This document shows, piece by piece, positions 46,607-55,105 of a stretch of DNA of 64,000 nucleotides (within the stretch, counting starts at the first letter, position 1; every line of letters begins with the position of its first letter). Origin of the DNA: DATFYM01 sp035315065 (GTDB taxonomy: Bacteria > Acidobacteriota > Terriglobia > UBA7540). The stretch lies in the NCBI GenBank assembly GCA_035315065.1, contig DATFYM010000140.1, positions 10,237-74,236 on the forward strand. The letters are read 5' to 3'. A model generated the notes under the pieces. It was not told the DNA's origin. It made no database searches and was given only the letters and a program-made list of their open reading frames with translations. The translations under genes and the position numbers were made by a program.

Positions 46607-49156
46607 CTACTGCCTATCCTTGATCTGCGCCGTGACGGCAACCCCGCGATCGGGAACCTTCACCCATACCACCATTTTCTCGGCATCATACGCCCAACCG
46701 TCGCTTGCTTGGCCGAGTTCCTCGAGCGACTTCTGAAACTCAAGGGGCCTGCCGTCAGTCTCCACCGAGCCGGGTTGAACGCGAACGGCGTGCACCTTGA
46801 AAACGAGAGACCGCGCCGGCGGCGTGTACGAGCCTTCGCGCGCCGACACCTCGATCCGGAACCCGTGGGCCTCCTCCTGGGCGGTCACGGTTTCACGCAA
46901 CGACACGCCGCGCTGGTAATCGAAGCTGATGCCGTCGTCCTCGTAGTATTGGCGCGACGAAGTCTGCCCCGATTCCGGCGATTGGGCCTGCCCTGAGCCT
47001 GGCGAATGGGTGCCCTGGGGATAAATCTCGAACGTCAGCGGATCGATGGGCGCCTGGTCTGTGTACTGCACCACTTGCTGGGTGGGCACGATGGCGCCGC
47101 TGCGCACGAAGATGGGAGCGCGGTCCAGCGGCGCGCTCACCGTGACGTGCTTCGGACCCGTGGTGCGCTGGTCGGTCCAGTAGTCGTACCACTCGCCGCG
47201 CGGCAGGTAAACGTCCCAGGTGATCTCGCCGTCCTTCAGCACCGGCGCCACCAGCAGGTCGTCGCCAAAGAGGAACTCCTGATTCTGGTCCACCGCCGTC
47301 GCGTCGTCGGGGTAATCGAGCAGCAGCGCGCGCATCACCGGAATCCCGGTTTCCGAAGCCTCGTGAAAGGCATTGTAAAGGTAGGGCAGCAGGTGGTAGC
47401 GCAGCTCGATCGACTTGCGGTTGATGTCGGTGATGCGATTGCCGTACGACCACGGCTCCTGGTCGCGCGAGCCGTACTCGGTGTGGGTGCGGCAATAAGG
47501 ATAAAAGATGCCGGCCTCCAGCCAGCGAGTGTAAAGCTCAGGCGTGGAGCTGAGGGCGAAGCCGCCGATATCAGCGCCGGCCAGCGTCAGGCCCGAGAGC
47601 CCCATATTCATCAGTTCCTGGACGCTGATGCGCAGGTGGTCCCAAGTGGAGGTGTTGTCGCCCGTCCACACGGCAGCGTACCGCTGGCCGCCCGCGTACG
47701 TGGCACGCGTTATTACCAGCGGCCGCTCGTTGGGATGCAGCTTCAGCAGGCCGTCGCGCGTGCCCTCCGACATCAGCATGCCGTAGACGTTGTGAATCTT
47801 GGTGTGAGGGCTGTTGAGTCCCTGGTCCCAGAAGATGGCGTCGGGCGGCATGGTCTTGGAGGGATACCTAAAGACGGCGGGCTCGTCCATGTCGTTCCAG
47901 ATGCCGGCTACACCGTCCGCCAGCAAGCCCTTATAGAGCGATCCCCACCACTCCCGTACGCGCGGCTGGGTGAAGTCGGGGAAGTTGCACTCCCCCGGCC
48001 ACACCGCGCCCACGAAGGGCTTGCCGTCGGGCATCTTGACGAAGTCGTCGCCCTTCACCCCTTCCTGATACGCAAAGTAGTTGGGATCGATCTTGATGCC
48101 CGGGTCGATGATGGGAACGGCGCGGAAGCCCTCCTGTCGCAGGTCGGAGAGCAGCTTGGGCGGATCGGGGAAGCGCGATTTATCCCAGGTGAACACTCGA
48201 TATCCGTCCATGTAATGGATGTCAAAAAAGATCGCGTCACAAGGAATGTGACGCTGGCGGAAGTTGTCGGCAATGAAGCGGACCATGTTTTCAGGGTAGT
48301 AACTATAGCGGCACTGATGGTAGCCTAGCATCCAGCGCGCGGGCAGCGGCGTCCGGCCCACCAGCTCGGTGTAGCGGCCCAGCACCGCCTTGGGGTCGGG
48401 GCCGTAGAAGAAGTAGTAGTTCATCTCGCCGCCCTCGGCGCCGAAAGAAGCGCGGTCGGGCGACTCCGCGCCCATATCGAAAGAGGAGCGATAGGTGTTG
48501 TCGAAAAAGACGCCGTAGGCGCGACCCTGGCGCAGGCCGATATAGAAGGGAATGCTCTGGTAGAGGGGATCGGTGGACGCGTCCCAACCGTAAGCGTCGG
48601 TGTTCCACATCGCGTAGCTACGGCCACGCTTGTCGAGCGGTCCCGCCTTCTCACCCAGGCCGAAATAGTGTTCGTCTTCCGGCATCCACTTCCAGGTGCG
48701 AACGCGAGCGCCGTCCCAGGCTGTGCCGAGGTCGTCGTCGTCCTTAGAGATCAGCCCGCCGTTACGATCGTACAAAGCGAGGCGGAACGGCGAAAGTTGG
48801 GCGCGCACTTCGAGCTTCAACGTCCGGATGGTGACGGAGGTGGCAGTTTGGGTGAATTGCGGCGCCTCGCTCGTCGCATGACCGGCGGGGCCCGGCACGG
48901 GCCAGTCGGTTTTCACGACGGCGTACGAGTAATCGGGACCGAAAGCAGTGCCGCGAGCCATCCGCACGCGGACTAAGTCAGGCGCAAGCACCGTCAGGCT
49001 AACAATCGTCCCAGCGCCGTGAAACATGATCTGGTTCTCGGCGGGCGGGGAGGCCTTCACCGGTCCGATGTCCTGCCAACTGGCGTCAAGGGGTAGAGCC
49101 AAAAGCGCCAGACCAAGCACCAACCCGAAAGCGTGTCGAAGCAGCCGAAGTTTCAT
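46607..49156 (-). CDS. Secreted GH31 alpha-glucosidase
   Basis: 849 residues; GGAGG lies seven bases before the ATG. Signal peptide (LLRHAFGLVLGLALLALPLDA), so export is expected. The catalytic domain is typical GH31: the nucleophile Asp422 in GIWNDMDEP, the likely acid/base Asp529 in LAGADIGGF, plus FFDIHYMDGYRVFTWD. The N-terminal beta-sandwich (residues about 25-240) and C-terminal DUF5110-like region are present. Function: hydrolyses terminal alpha-glucosides from starch or oligosaccharides; EC 3.2.1.20-type activity inferred. A deleted copy lies at 45193-45443, beyond the divergent PEP-CTERM gene. Confidence 0.85.
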   Translation of the reverse strand: MKLRLLRHAFGLVLGLALLALPLDASWQDIGPVKASPPAENQIMFHGAGTIVSLTVLAPDLVRVRMARGTAFGPDYSYAVVKTDWPVPGPAGHATSEAPQFTQTATSVTIRTLKLEVRAQLSPFRLALYDRNGGLISKDDDDLGTAWDGARVRTWKWMPEDEHYFGLGEKAGPLDKRGRSYAMWNTDAYGWDASTDPLYQSIPFYIGLRQGRAYGVFFDNTYRSSFDMGAESPDRASFGAEGGEMNYYFFYGPDPKAVLGRYTELVGRTPLPARWMLGYHQCRYSYYPENMVRFIADNFRQRHIPCDAIFFDIHYMDGYRVFTWDKSRFPDPPKLLSDLRQEGFRAVPIIDPGIKIDPNYFAYQEGVKGDDFVKMPDGKPFVGAVWPGECNFPDFTQPRVREWWGSLYKGLLADGVAGIWNDMDEPAVFRYPSKTMPPDAIFWDQGLNSPHTKIHNVYGMLMSEGTRDGLLKLHPNERPLVITRATYAGGQRYAAVWTGDNTSTWDHLRISVQELMNMGLSGLTLAGADIGGFALSSTPELYTRWLEAGIFYPYCRTHTEYGSRDQEPWSYGNRITDINRKSIELRYHLLPYLYNAFHEASETGIPVMRALLLDYPDDATAVDQNQEFLFGDDLLVAPVLKDGEITWDVYLPRGEWYDYWTDQRTTGPKHVTVSAPLDRAPIFVRSGAIVPTQQVVQYTDQAPIDPLTFEIYPQGTHSPGSGQAQSPESGQTSSRQYYEDDGISFDYQRGVSLRETVTAQEEAHGFRIEVSAREGSYTPPARSLVFKVHAVRVQPGSVETDGRPLEFQKSLEELGQASDGWAYDAEKMVVWVKVPDRGVAVTAQIKDRQ

Positions 49157-49304
49157 AGGCGACCTCCGAACGCCAGGGGCCCCCGTCGCCCCCGGCCGAG
49201 AGGTGAAGAATTAACATAGTACGGGCTGGGACACAACCAAAAAGCGATTTTTCACGGACTTCTCAGTAATCAGTTTTCAGTTTTCAGAAGCTGCGAAAGA
49301 ATTA

Positions 49305-49410
49305 AACACAGAGGCGCAGAGACACAGAGAAAGAGCGAGAAGATTACATCGGATGTCATTTATTTCCAGACGTTGGTCATTTTTTCTCTGTGCCTCTGTG
49401 TCTCTGTGTT
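49305..49410. repeat. Palindrome of CTCTGTG words
   Basis: AACACAGAGGCGCAGAGACA at 49305 is complementary to TGCCTCTGTGTCTCTGTGTT at 49391-49410. About 50 bp of unique loop lies between. A TCAGTTTTCAG tandem precedes the left arm. Same family as 21628-21748. Confidence 0.85.
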
Positions 49411-49420
49411 GGAAGCTCCT

Positions 49421-50106
49421 TAATGGGTTCGTCCCGAAACCCAACCCAAGATGTTCATTGTTATCAATAAGAATTTGGGTTCGTCCCGTCGAAAATGGGT
49501 GCCGATTTCCTTTTACCAGCCGCCGCCGAAAGAGCGGGGCAATGGGACGGCAGTTGCCAGCGAACGGACATTGGGATGCCAATTGTCCACAATCTCCATC
49601 GAAATCGGCAATGGGTGCTTAACGCTCATGTTTTTCAATCATTTGTTGGCTTACCGTACGTTAAGCCGTTTGTTTTCATCAACATGGCGGCTTAATGGGT
49701 TCGTACCTAAAAACCTAACCCAAGATCTCTATTGTTATCAATAAAATTTGGCTTCGTCCCGTTGAAAATGCATGCCGGTTTCCTTTTACCAGCCGCCGAA
49801 AGAGCGGGGGAATAGGACGGCAGTTGCCAGCGAACGGACATTGGGATGCCAATTGTCCACAGCCAATCGTCCACATCTCCATCGAAATCGGCAATGGTGC
49901 TTAAGGCTCATATTTTTCAATTACTTGATGGCTTACCGTACGTTAACCCATCTGTTTTCATCAACATGGCGGCTTAATGGGTTCGTACCTAAAAACCTAA
50001 CCCAAGATCTCTATTGTTATCAATAAAATTTGGGTTCGTCCCGTCGAAGATGCACGCCAACGCTCCTCTGGCGAAAGCCGAAACAGAGCAGAAATGGGAC
50101 GGCAGC
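49421..50106. repeat. Tandem non-coding repeat, units of 272-282 bp, about 2.5 copies
   Basis: Units start with TAATGGGTTCGT at 49421, 49693 and 49975 (272 and 282 bp). Unit two is longer through an inserted CCAATCGTCCAC segment; the third copy stops near the AATGGGACGGCAG word. Each unit contains ATTGTTATCAATAA and TTGGGTTCGTCCCGT. Frames open through the repeat, but they have no ribosome sites and stop early. Function unknown. Confidence 0.75.
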
Positions 50107-50361
50107 TCGACTGCGACCCGCCGTCAACCGACCCTCCTGGTCTTCCAGCGTGAAAGTTGTGTCGTTGGGACGGGCATTGTCACCTTTCAATTTCTTACCC
50201 CTTTGTCTGCAGTTCCCGCCAACTGAGCAAATCGGGGGCGCACCGGCATCAACCCGCTTCGTCCCAGCCAGGGGCGGGCCGCATTCGACCCAGGAGGGCA
50301 CATCTTGAATACTAAATCAAAGATAGAGCGTTGTCAAGCAGATTCTGAGCAGAAGAAGTCT
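50107..50361. other. Spacer before accessory island
   Basis: No supportable gene. It continues the unit-three sequence into unrelated spacer, then reaches the nuclease remnant at 50362. Confidence 0.5.
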
Positions 50362-50620
50362 TTCCTCGGCCTGAAGGGAGCTTACTCCGAGAGGGATCTG
50401 GACGCCGCGATCATCCCGGAACCTTGAGCAGTTCCTCTCGGAACTGGGATCCGATTTCTGCTTTGTCGGGCGCCAGTGCCCGATGCGAATCGTGGAGTTG
50501 CTCCTGAGCTACGGCCCCCACAAGATGAGAGTCTCGGAATATATGACGAAGCTGCCGTCCAAGAAGCTTCTTGAGGATAGGCTGAGGATTTACAGCAGGT
50601 TGCTGCAGCACGACGAGGAG
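50362..50620 (+). pseudogene. DUF1016/YhcG-type nuclease remnant
   Basis: Translated pieces match that family: FLGLKGAYSERDLDAA from 50362, then after two single-base shifts EQFLSELGSDFCFVGRQ, then RVSEYMTKLPSKKLLEDRL from about 50530. The catalytic PDDEXK core that should lie between GRQ and the final helix is deleted. No frame spans it. The family is a predicted nuclease in defence contexts. This relic sits immediately outside the left direct repeat of the island. Confidence 0.65.
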
Positions 50621-50688
50621 AGGCAGGGAAAGAGGGAAACAGCCCCTCCTGAGAAATAAGTCGGCAACATAATGCCCGAAGTGGCGGC
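50621..50688 (+). repeat. Left flanking direct repeat of accessory island
   Basis: About 68 bp, repeated at 53903-53968 with about 88% identity. The last 28 bp (50661-50688) are identical to 53941-53968 and begin TCGGCAACATAATGCCCG. Confidence 0.8.
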
Positions 50689-50713
50689 GGCCGTTCACCC
50701 GCATCGAAAAGCC

Positions 50714-50751
50714 TTGCCGTTGATTTAGAAAAAGTGGTATATTTTTTCTAA
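50714..50751 (+). promoter_or_regulatory. Promoter and palindromic operator of AbiE-type pair
   Basis: A -35-like TTGCCG (50714-50719) and -10-like TATATT (50738-50743) are 18 bp apart. An inverted repeat TTAGAAAAA (50725-50733)/TTTTTCTAA (50743-50751) overlaps the -10. This is the layout expected for autoregulation by an AbiEi-type antitoxin. Confidence 0.5.
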
Positions 50752-50773
50752 ATATGAAGACGGAGTTTGTCCT

Positions 50774-51382
50774 ATGCAAACCATGCGGGATCAGATCGTT
50801 GGGCGGATTGAGCGGCTTGGCGCCGGGAAAGTCTTTTCGGCGAAAGACTTTCTGGACATTGCCAGCCGGGGCACGATCGACATGGCCCTTGCGGGTCTGA
50901 CTCGCCGTGGGACAATTCGCCGCGTCCGGCGCGGGCTCTACGATATGCCCAAGGTTAACCCGGCGCTCGGCGGGAAGCTTAGCCCGGACATCGACGAGGC
51001 CGCGCGCGCCATAGCCCGAAGGCAGCGATGGAAGATCGTGCCGGAGGGCGCGTGGGCCGCAAACCTGCTTCGCCTGTCGACTCAGGTGCCCGCCAAAATC
51101 ATCTACCTGACCGATGGCCCGAACCATGAAGTGCTGATTGGACGCCGCACCATTCATTTCAAACATGCGCGCCCGAAAGCAATGGCGGGGCTTGAGGGCA
51201 AGTTCGCGCTCGTGGTTCAGGCGCTGCGCCATCTTGGCAAGGAGGGCGTCGAGCCGAGCGAGATCGCGACGCTCCGCGCGGCGCTATCGCCTTCGGAAAA
51301 GCGCAGGCTCGTGAAAGATACGCGGTTCGGCGTGGACTGGATCTACGAAGCGGCGAAAAGGATCGCGAAGGAGGCGACTTGA
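50774..51382 (+). CDS. AbiEi-like antitoxin (DUF6088 family)
   Basis: 202 residues, ATG preceded by a GGAG site; an in-frame ATG three codons later is possible. The N-terminus is a winged-helix-like DNA-binding segment (RIERLGAGKVFSAKDFLDIA, then RGTIRRVRRGLYDMP). A C-terminal antitoxin domain follows (KIVPEGAWAANLLRLSTQVP, KIIYLTDGPN). The type IV antitoxin of AbiE systems blocks toxin action and represses its own promoter. Its stop overlaps the start of the next gene. The palindrome at 50725-50751 is the likely operator. Confidence 0.8.
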   Translation: MQTMRDQIVGRIERLGAGKVFSAKDFLDIASRGTIDMALAGLTRRGTIRRVRRGLYDMPKVNPALGGKLSPDIDEAARAIARRQRWKIVPEGAWAANLLRLSTQVPAKIIYLTDGPNHEVLIGRRTIHFKHARPKAMAGLEGKFALVVQALRHLGKEGVEPSEIATLRAALSPSEKRRLVKDTRFGVDWIYEAAKRIAKEAT

Positions 51383-52392
51383 ACGGGATCGCCCGGATGC
51401 CTGCTGACAAACGAGCGGACATATTCGCCGAGACAGCGGATCGCAAGGGCTTGCCCGAAGCCATTATCGAAAAAGACTTCTGGGTCTGCTGGGTGCTGAA
51501 GCAGCTTTTTTCGATCGACGCTCTTTCCGCGCGGCTCGTCTTCAAGGGCGGGACATCGCTGTCGAAGGTCTTCCACGCGATCAACCGGTTCTCCGAGGAT
51601 ATCGATCTGGCTGTGGACTACGCGGCCCTGGGGTTTACGGGCGCGCGGGACCCGAGGCGGGAGGATATCTCAAAGACGAGGCGGGCCCGCATCCTCGCCG
51701 AGATGATGACAGAATGTCAGCGGTATATCGGCAGCGAATTCCTGGAGGCGCTGAAGACACGGTGCCGGGACGTGCTCGGAGCGGCTGGGGCGTGGAGCCT
51801 GGGTGTCAGCGAGCAGGACCCGAACGTGGTTCGATTTCAGTATCCGGCCGCCGCCGCCAAGGGCCTGGCTTACGTTGTGCCTCAGGTGGTGCTTGAGCTG
51901 GGGACCCACGCGGAGTTTGTGCCGCGCGACCATTTTACGATCCGCGCGTTCGCCGGCGAGGAATTTCCGGATCTGGTTGCTGATCGCGACATTGAGGTGG
52001 TCGCGCTCCTCGCCAAGCGGACCTTCTGGGAGAAGGCGACAATTCTTCACGCGGAATACCACCGCCCACTGGAGAGACCGCTCCCCGACCGGTATTCGCG
52101 TCACTACTATGACGTCGCGATGCTAGCGCAGGGGACGATCCGGTCCGAGGCCCTTGCCGACATGGCACTCCTCGCGCAGGTTGTGCGGCACAAAGAGACG
52201 TTCTATCCTTCGGGCTGGGCTCATTATGATCGTGCGCGTCCCGGAAGCCTGCGCCTGCTGCCGCCAGAAAATCGCGCTGCGGCCTTGGAGAGGGACTACC
52301 GAGATATGACGGTGATGATCTTTGGCCAGCCGCCGCCGTTCGACGAGATCATGGAACCACTGGCGACGCTTGAAGAGGAAATAAACAGTTAA
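51379..52392 (+). CDS. AbiEii-like nucleotidyltransferase toxin
   Basis: TTG start at 51379, overlapping the antitoxin stop by 4 bases (TTGA), so translational coupling is likely. 337 residues. The nucleotidyltransferase signature is FKGGTSLSKVF with downstream FSEDIDLAVD: the GS...DxD catalytic arrangement of AbiEii/AbiGii. The central and C-terminal parts contain ILHAEYHRPLERPLPDRYSR and HYYDVAMLA. The type IV AbiEii toxin modifies targets (tRNA in characterised homologues) and arrests growth, giving phage abortive infection. The catalytic motif looks intact. Confidence 0.85.
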   Translation: MNGIARMPADKRADIFAETADRKGLPEAIIEKDFWVCWVLKQLFSIDALSARLVFKGGTSLSKVFHAINRFSEDIDLAVDYAALGFTGARDPRREDISKTRRARILAEMMTECQRYIGSEFLEALKTRCRDVLGAAGAWSLGVSEQDPNVVRFQYPAAAAKGLAYVVPQVVLELGTHAEFVPRDHFTIRAFAGEEFPDLVADRDIEVVALLAKRTFWEKATILHAEYHRPLERPLPDRYSRHYYDVAMLAQGTIRSEALADMALLAQVVRHKETFYPSGWAHYDRARPGSLRLLPPENRAAALERDYRDMTVMIFGQPPPFDEIMEPLATLEEEINS

Positions 52393-52410
52393 ACGCGGTG
52401 CGAAGGGAAC

Positions 52411-52566
52411 TTGGGTAAGCCAGTGCGGCTCAGAGGGGTCATTATCAAGAACTTTCGCAACTTTAAGTCTCTGGATGTGAAGCTAGGTGAACTTGCGGTC
52501 ATTCTGGGCGAGAACAAAGTCGGCAAGACTAATCTGCTGTTTGCGCTTCGCCTCATCCTTGCTTTC
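52411..52566 (+). pseudogene. Truncated SMC/OLD-like ATPase N-terminus
   Basis: From a TTG at 52411 (weak GAAGGGAA site) it reads RLRGVIIKNFRNFKSLDVKL, then LGENKVGKTNLLFALRLIL: the N-terminal strand and Walker A of an OLD/RecF-like ATPase. Homology stops near 52560; the frame runs on to 52653 through the antisense of another gene fragment. Walker B, ABC signature and C-terminal nuclease are missing. OLD-like ATPases commonly act in phage defence. Here the gene is a 5' stub. Confidence 0.65.
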
Positions 52567-52834
52567 AAGCCCGCTGATTACAGCATCGCCATCAACCTCC
52601 ATCTCGGGCAAGTCGACTGGTACCCCGGAGTCAGCTTTCATGCCGTAAATTAAGCAGCCGCCTGCAGCGTTGGCGAATGAGGATACGTTCGCCAAGAATT
52701 CCTTTCGCTCGGAGTCTGAGCCACCGGAGAGGGCCAGTTTGTATTCAAGCGTCTTGTGCTCCGACACTTTGGCCAGCCACAAGTTCTTGAAGATCGCCCT
52801 CTTCGATTTGATCAAGCGGTTTATTCAGTGACAT
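52565..52834 (-). pseudogene. Truncated, frameshifted AlbA_2-type (Schlafen-like) protein
   Basis: From the ATG at 52834 (GGGAGG upstream) it reads SLNKPLDQIEEGDLQELVAG, then needs a single-base shift near 52772 to continue VSEHKTLEYKLALSGG and FLANVSSFANAAGGCLIYGM. That is an AlbA_2-type DNA-binding/ATPase-accessory domain. The match ends at about 52565, where the minus strand becomes the antisense of the ATPase stub. Both fragments face each other at the same breakpoint, so the genes were joined by an inversion or deletion. Confidence 0.65.
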
Positions 52835-52960
52835 TGCCAGTCCCTCCCAAAATCGGTTCAGCCCGAGTCTAACGCAAATTGCGTGCAATTTATTCCCTCA
52901 GAAATATGTTCCCAGTTTCGGGGCTAGGCGCCCGGAAGTGCTCCTCTCTATTCTGTCGCC

Positions 52961-53113
52961 ATGAAACCCATGACTCGCCACGAACTCGAAAGGCGCAAGG
53001 CTCAGACGGTCCGATTTACCCGTGAAGTACTGGATGACGATGACGATGGAAGTCGGCTTGACACTACGCGCTACCGTGTTACTCTTTGGGAGTGGATAGT
53101 GCAAATCCCATGA
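52961..53113 (+). CDS. Small protein upstream of hicB (50 aa)
   Basis: The ATG at 52961 opens MKPMTRHELERRKAQTVRFT, then an acidic EVLDDDDDGSR and a basic TTRYRVTLWEWIVQIP. The stop overlaps the hicB ATG (ATGA, 53110-53113), a strong sign of translational coupling. No ribosome site is obvious before it. Function unknown; it might be a leader, a third component or an old antitoxin remnant. Confidence 0.5.
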   Translation: MKPMTRHELERRKAQTVRFTREVLDDDDDGSRLDTTRYRVTLWEWIVQIP

Positions 53114-53382
53114 AGACATACACCTTCAAAGTTGTGGTGGAGCCGGACGAGGATGCCCAAGGCAACCCGGCGTGGTTTGCGTACATCCCGGCGCTGGAAA
53201 GCGTCGGTGGCGCAACCTCGGGGCGCACGAAAGAAGAAGCGCTGCGCCGCCTCAATGAAGTTGTCCGCATGATCGTCCAGGAATTCATCGAGGACGCCCA
53301 ACCGCTGCCGGAAGGCCCGCCCGATTCGGTAGAGGTCGAGGAGGTTTCCCAGCAGGAACCCCGCATCGCAGTCACCGTGTAG
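53110..53382 (+). CDS. hicB: HicB-family antitoxin
   Basis: I take the ATG at 53110, which overlaps the preceding stop, rather than a longer frame from 53086. 90 residues: KTYTFKVVVEPDEDAQGNPA, then YIPALESVGGATSGRTKEEA (the partial RNase H-fold of HicB) and VVRMIVQEFIEDAQPLP. There is no separate DNA-binding tail, as in many short HicB proteins. It neutralises HicA and may repress transcription of the pair. hicA begins 3 bp later. The order antitoxin then toxin is the less common arrangement for this family. Confidence 0.75.
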   Translation: MKTYTFKVVVEPDEDAQGNPAWFAYIPALESVGGATSGRTKEEALRRLNEVVRMIVQEFIEDAQPLPEGPPDSVEVEEVSQQEPRIAVTV

Positions 53383-53385
53383 GTC

Positions 53386-53637
53386 ATGGGCATCGACTAC
53401 AATCGTATCCGGTCGCTCACGGCCCGAGAAGTTATCGCCGCCCTCACCCGGGACGGTTTTTATTTCATCCGCCAAAAAGGATCTCATCAGCGCTACGGCC
53501 ACGCGGACGGCCGGCGGGCAACCGTGGCACCGCACGGCGGAGGGGACACCTTCACCATCAAAACCCTGAAGTCAATCATTGAAACACAGGCGCGCTGGAC
53601 GGAAGACGACCTCCGGCGACTGAAACTCCTCGCTTAG
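53386..53637 (+). CDS. hicA: HicA-family mRNA interferase toxin
   Basis: 83 residues. Double-stranded-RNA-binding-like fold: REVIAALTRDGFYFIRQKGS, with the catalytic histidine in GSHQRYGH, then TVAPHGGG. HicA cleaves mRNA independent of translating ribosomes in studied members. Key histidine present, and length is normal. The antitoxin is 3 bp upstream, so they are co-transcribed. Last complete gene before the right direct repeat. Confidence 0.8.
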   Translation: MGIDYNRIRSLTAREVIAALTRDGFYFIRQKGSHQRYGHADGRRATVAPHGGGDTFTIKTLKSIIETQARWTEDDLRRLKLLA

Positions 53638-54334
53638 GCGCCGGCCATCGAGAGGATCTCAATCTGCCCTGCGGGCCACCTTCGGCTATCCGTATAGCGG
53701 CATTCTGGGCGCGGAAGCAAATTGTCAGCCCGGACTCTGTCCGCAGACGTTTGGAGAAACTTCGTGCCAGCGGCACTTTCCCTTGGATACAGGAATGCCT
53801 TGTTGCCAGACACTGTCCAACACGTAGGCGACGCCACCCTTGTTCCTAACCCAGTCGTAGAGTTGAAATTGCGTCCATTTATCGCTCTTGTCCGTTGCAT
53901 GAAGCAGGGAAAGAAGGAAACAGGCCCTGCTCAGAAACAGTCGGCAACATAATGCCCGAAGTGGCGGCCGAGCTTGGCACCCTCGAGGTTGGCGACAAGG
54001 GCATAGCTCGCCATTGTGCTTTTGTTTCGCCGAGTGGCATCCCTGGGTCCATTCTTCAACCGGCGCCGGCCAATTCCTCTCGGCTCGTGCCGCGAGCCAC
54101 TTGCCCAAAAACCTGCTCCTCGGCCGGCCGCAAGTGCTTGATCCTCCATGCCGCTTTACAGCAGATCGCGCTGCCCAAAATCACATGATTCTGGGCAGAC
54201 GCCCTTCCAGATCTAGAATATGTATGCCTATATGAGGAACACCCCAACAACGGTCGAAGTGTACGGCGAAGTACAGGTTGTTGTCAAAAGGAAGACGTTC
54301 ACGGTTGGCACGGATCGGGGTTTTCTGGGGCCGC
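53638..54334. other. Island right edge: gene fragment and direct repeat
   Basis: On the minus strand about 53725-53900 reads KWTQFQLYDWVRNKGGVAYV, then VSKGKCRWHEVSP, a protein-like fragment that I do not recognise. It is fused to the direct-repeat sequence. The rest to 54334 shows no convincing gene; the frames at 53931-54250 are shadows of spacer. Confidence 0.4.
53903..53968 (+). repeat. Right flanking direct repeat of accessory island
   Basis: Matches the left copy at 50621-50688; the final 28 bp are identical. Together they enclose about 3.2 kb of toxin-antitoxin genes and defence-type stubs. Confidence 0.8.
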
Positions 54335-55033
54335 TCACGCAACTGTTCCCACCAGCGCCCCGACGCCGGCGGTTAGCGCCATTGCCAGCGCACCCCAGAA
54401 CGTAACGCGTATTGCGCCCTTCGTCACTCCTGCGCCACCCGCGCGTGCGGCTAAGCCGCCTAGAAGTGCCAGGAACACCAGTGAAGTTCCGGAGACAATC
54501 GGGATCAAACCCGCCGCCGGGGCCAGGATGGTGGCCACAAGAGGCAGGGCGGCTCCAACCGCGAAGCTGGCAGCCGATGACGACGCCGCCTGAATCGGAC
54601 GCGCACGGAAAGTCTCCGAGATGCCGAGTTCGTCGCGGGCGTGCGCGCCTAACGCATCGTGGCCCATCAGTTGCTCAGCGACCTGTTTCGCGAGAGCAGG
54701 TTCGAGCCCGCGAGCAATATAGATTTTCGCCAGTTCCTTGTGCTCGCCCTTGTTGTCTTCTTTCAGTTCCGTGCGCTCAAGATTCAGTTCAGCCTCCTCG
54801 GCGTCTTGCTGCGAGTGGACCGACACATACTCCCCCGCAGCCATAGACACGGATCCCGCCACCAAACCGGCAATCCCTGCCACCAATACGTTGCTGTGAG
54901 TCGCATGGGCAGCAGCGACTCCGAGCACCAGACTCGACGTTGAAAGGATGCCGTCGTTCGCGCCCAGTACCGCCGCGCGTAGCCATCCGATGCGTCCCGT
55001 GTGGTGAAGTTCCTTGCCGACTATCGACATCAT
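54335..55033 (-). CDS. VIT1/CCC1-family Fe/Mn transporter
   Basis: 232 residues, AGGAG before the ATG. N-terminal cytoplasmic basic residues lead into a first helix (GWLRAAVLGANDGILSTSSL, the family hallmark), then VAGIAGLVAGSVSMAAGEYV. A long charged segment (EEAELNLERTELKEDNKGEH) is the metal-binding helix region. Three C-terminal helices follow (AASFAVGAALPLVATILAP, ending with the GALVGTVA stretch). Membrane transporter that sequesters or exports ferrous iron or manganese; the specific metal is unproven. It follows an MgtA-type pump on the same strand, 72 bp away, so a metal-homeostasis operon is inferred. Confidence 0.85.
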   Translation of the reverse strand: MMSIVGKELHHTGRIGWLRAAVLGANDGILSTSSLVLGVAAAHATHSNVLVAGIAGLVAGSVSMAAGEYVSVHSQQDAEEAELNLERTELKEDNKGEHKELAKIYIARGLEPALAKQVAEQLMGHDALGAHARDELGISETFRARPIQAASSSAASFAVGAALPLVATILAPAAGLIPIVSGTSLVFLALLGGLAARAGGAGVTKGAIRVTFWGALAMALTAGVGALVGTVA

Positions 55034-55105
55034 ACGGTCTCCTTGATCTGGGAACCGCTGGGAGTCAGGAAAAAACCTTTTTGTCCCGTCGCCGGAAATG
55101 GCGGT

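Noticed and set aside
47006..48328. 440-codon frame antisense to GH31
   Set aside because: GH31 catalytic motifs fix the coding strand; this frame lacks any family pattern.
49421..50106. Possible CRISPR-like array
   Set aside because: The repeats are 272-282 bp long, differ internally, and lack short uniform repeats with unique spacers; no cas genes nearby.
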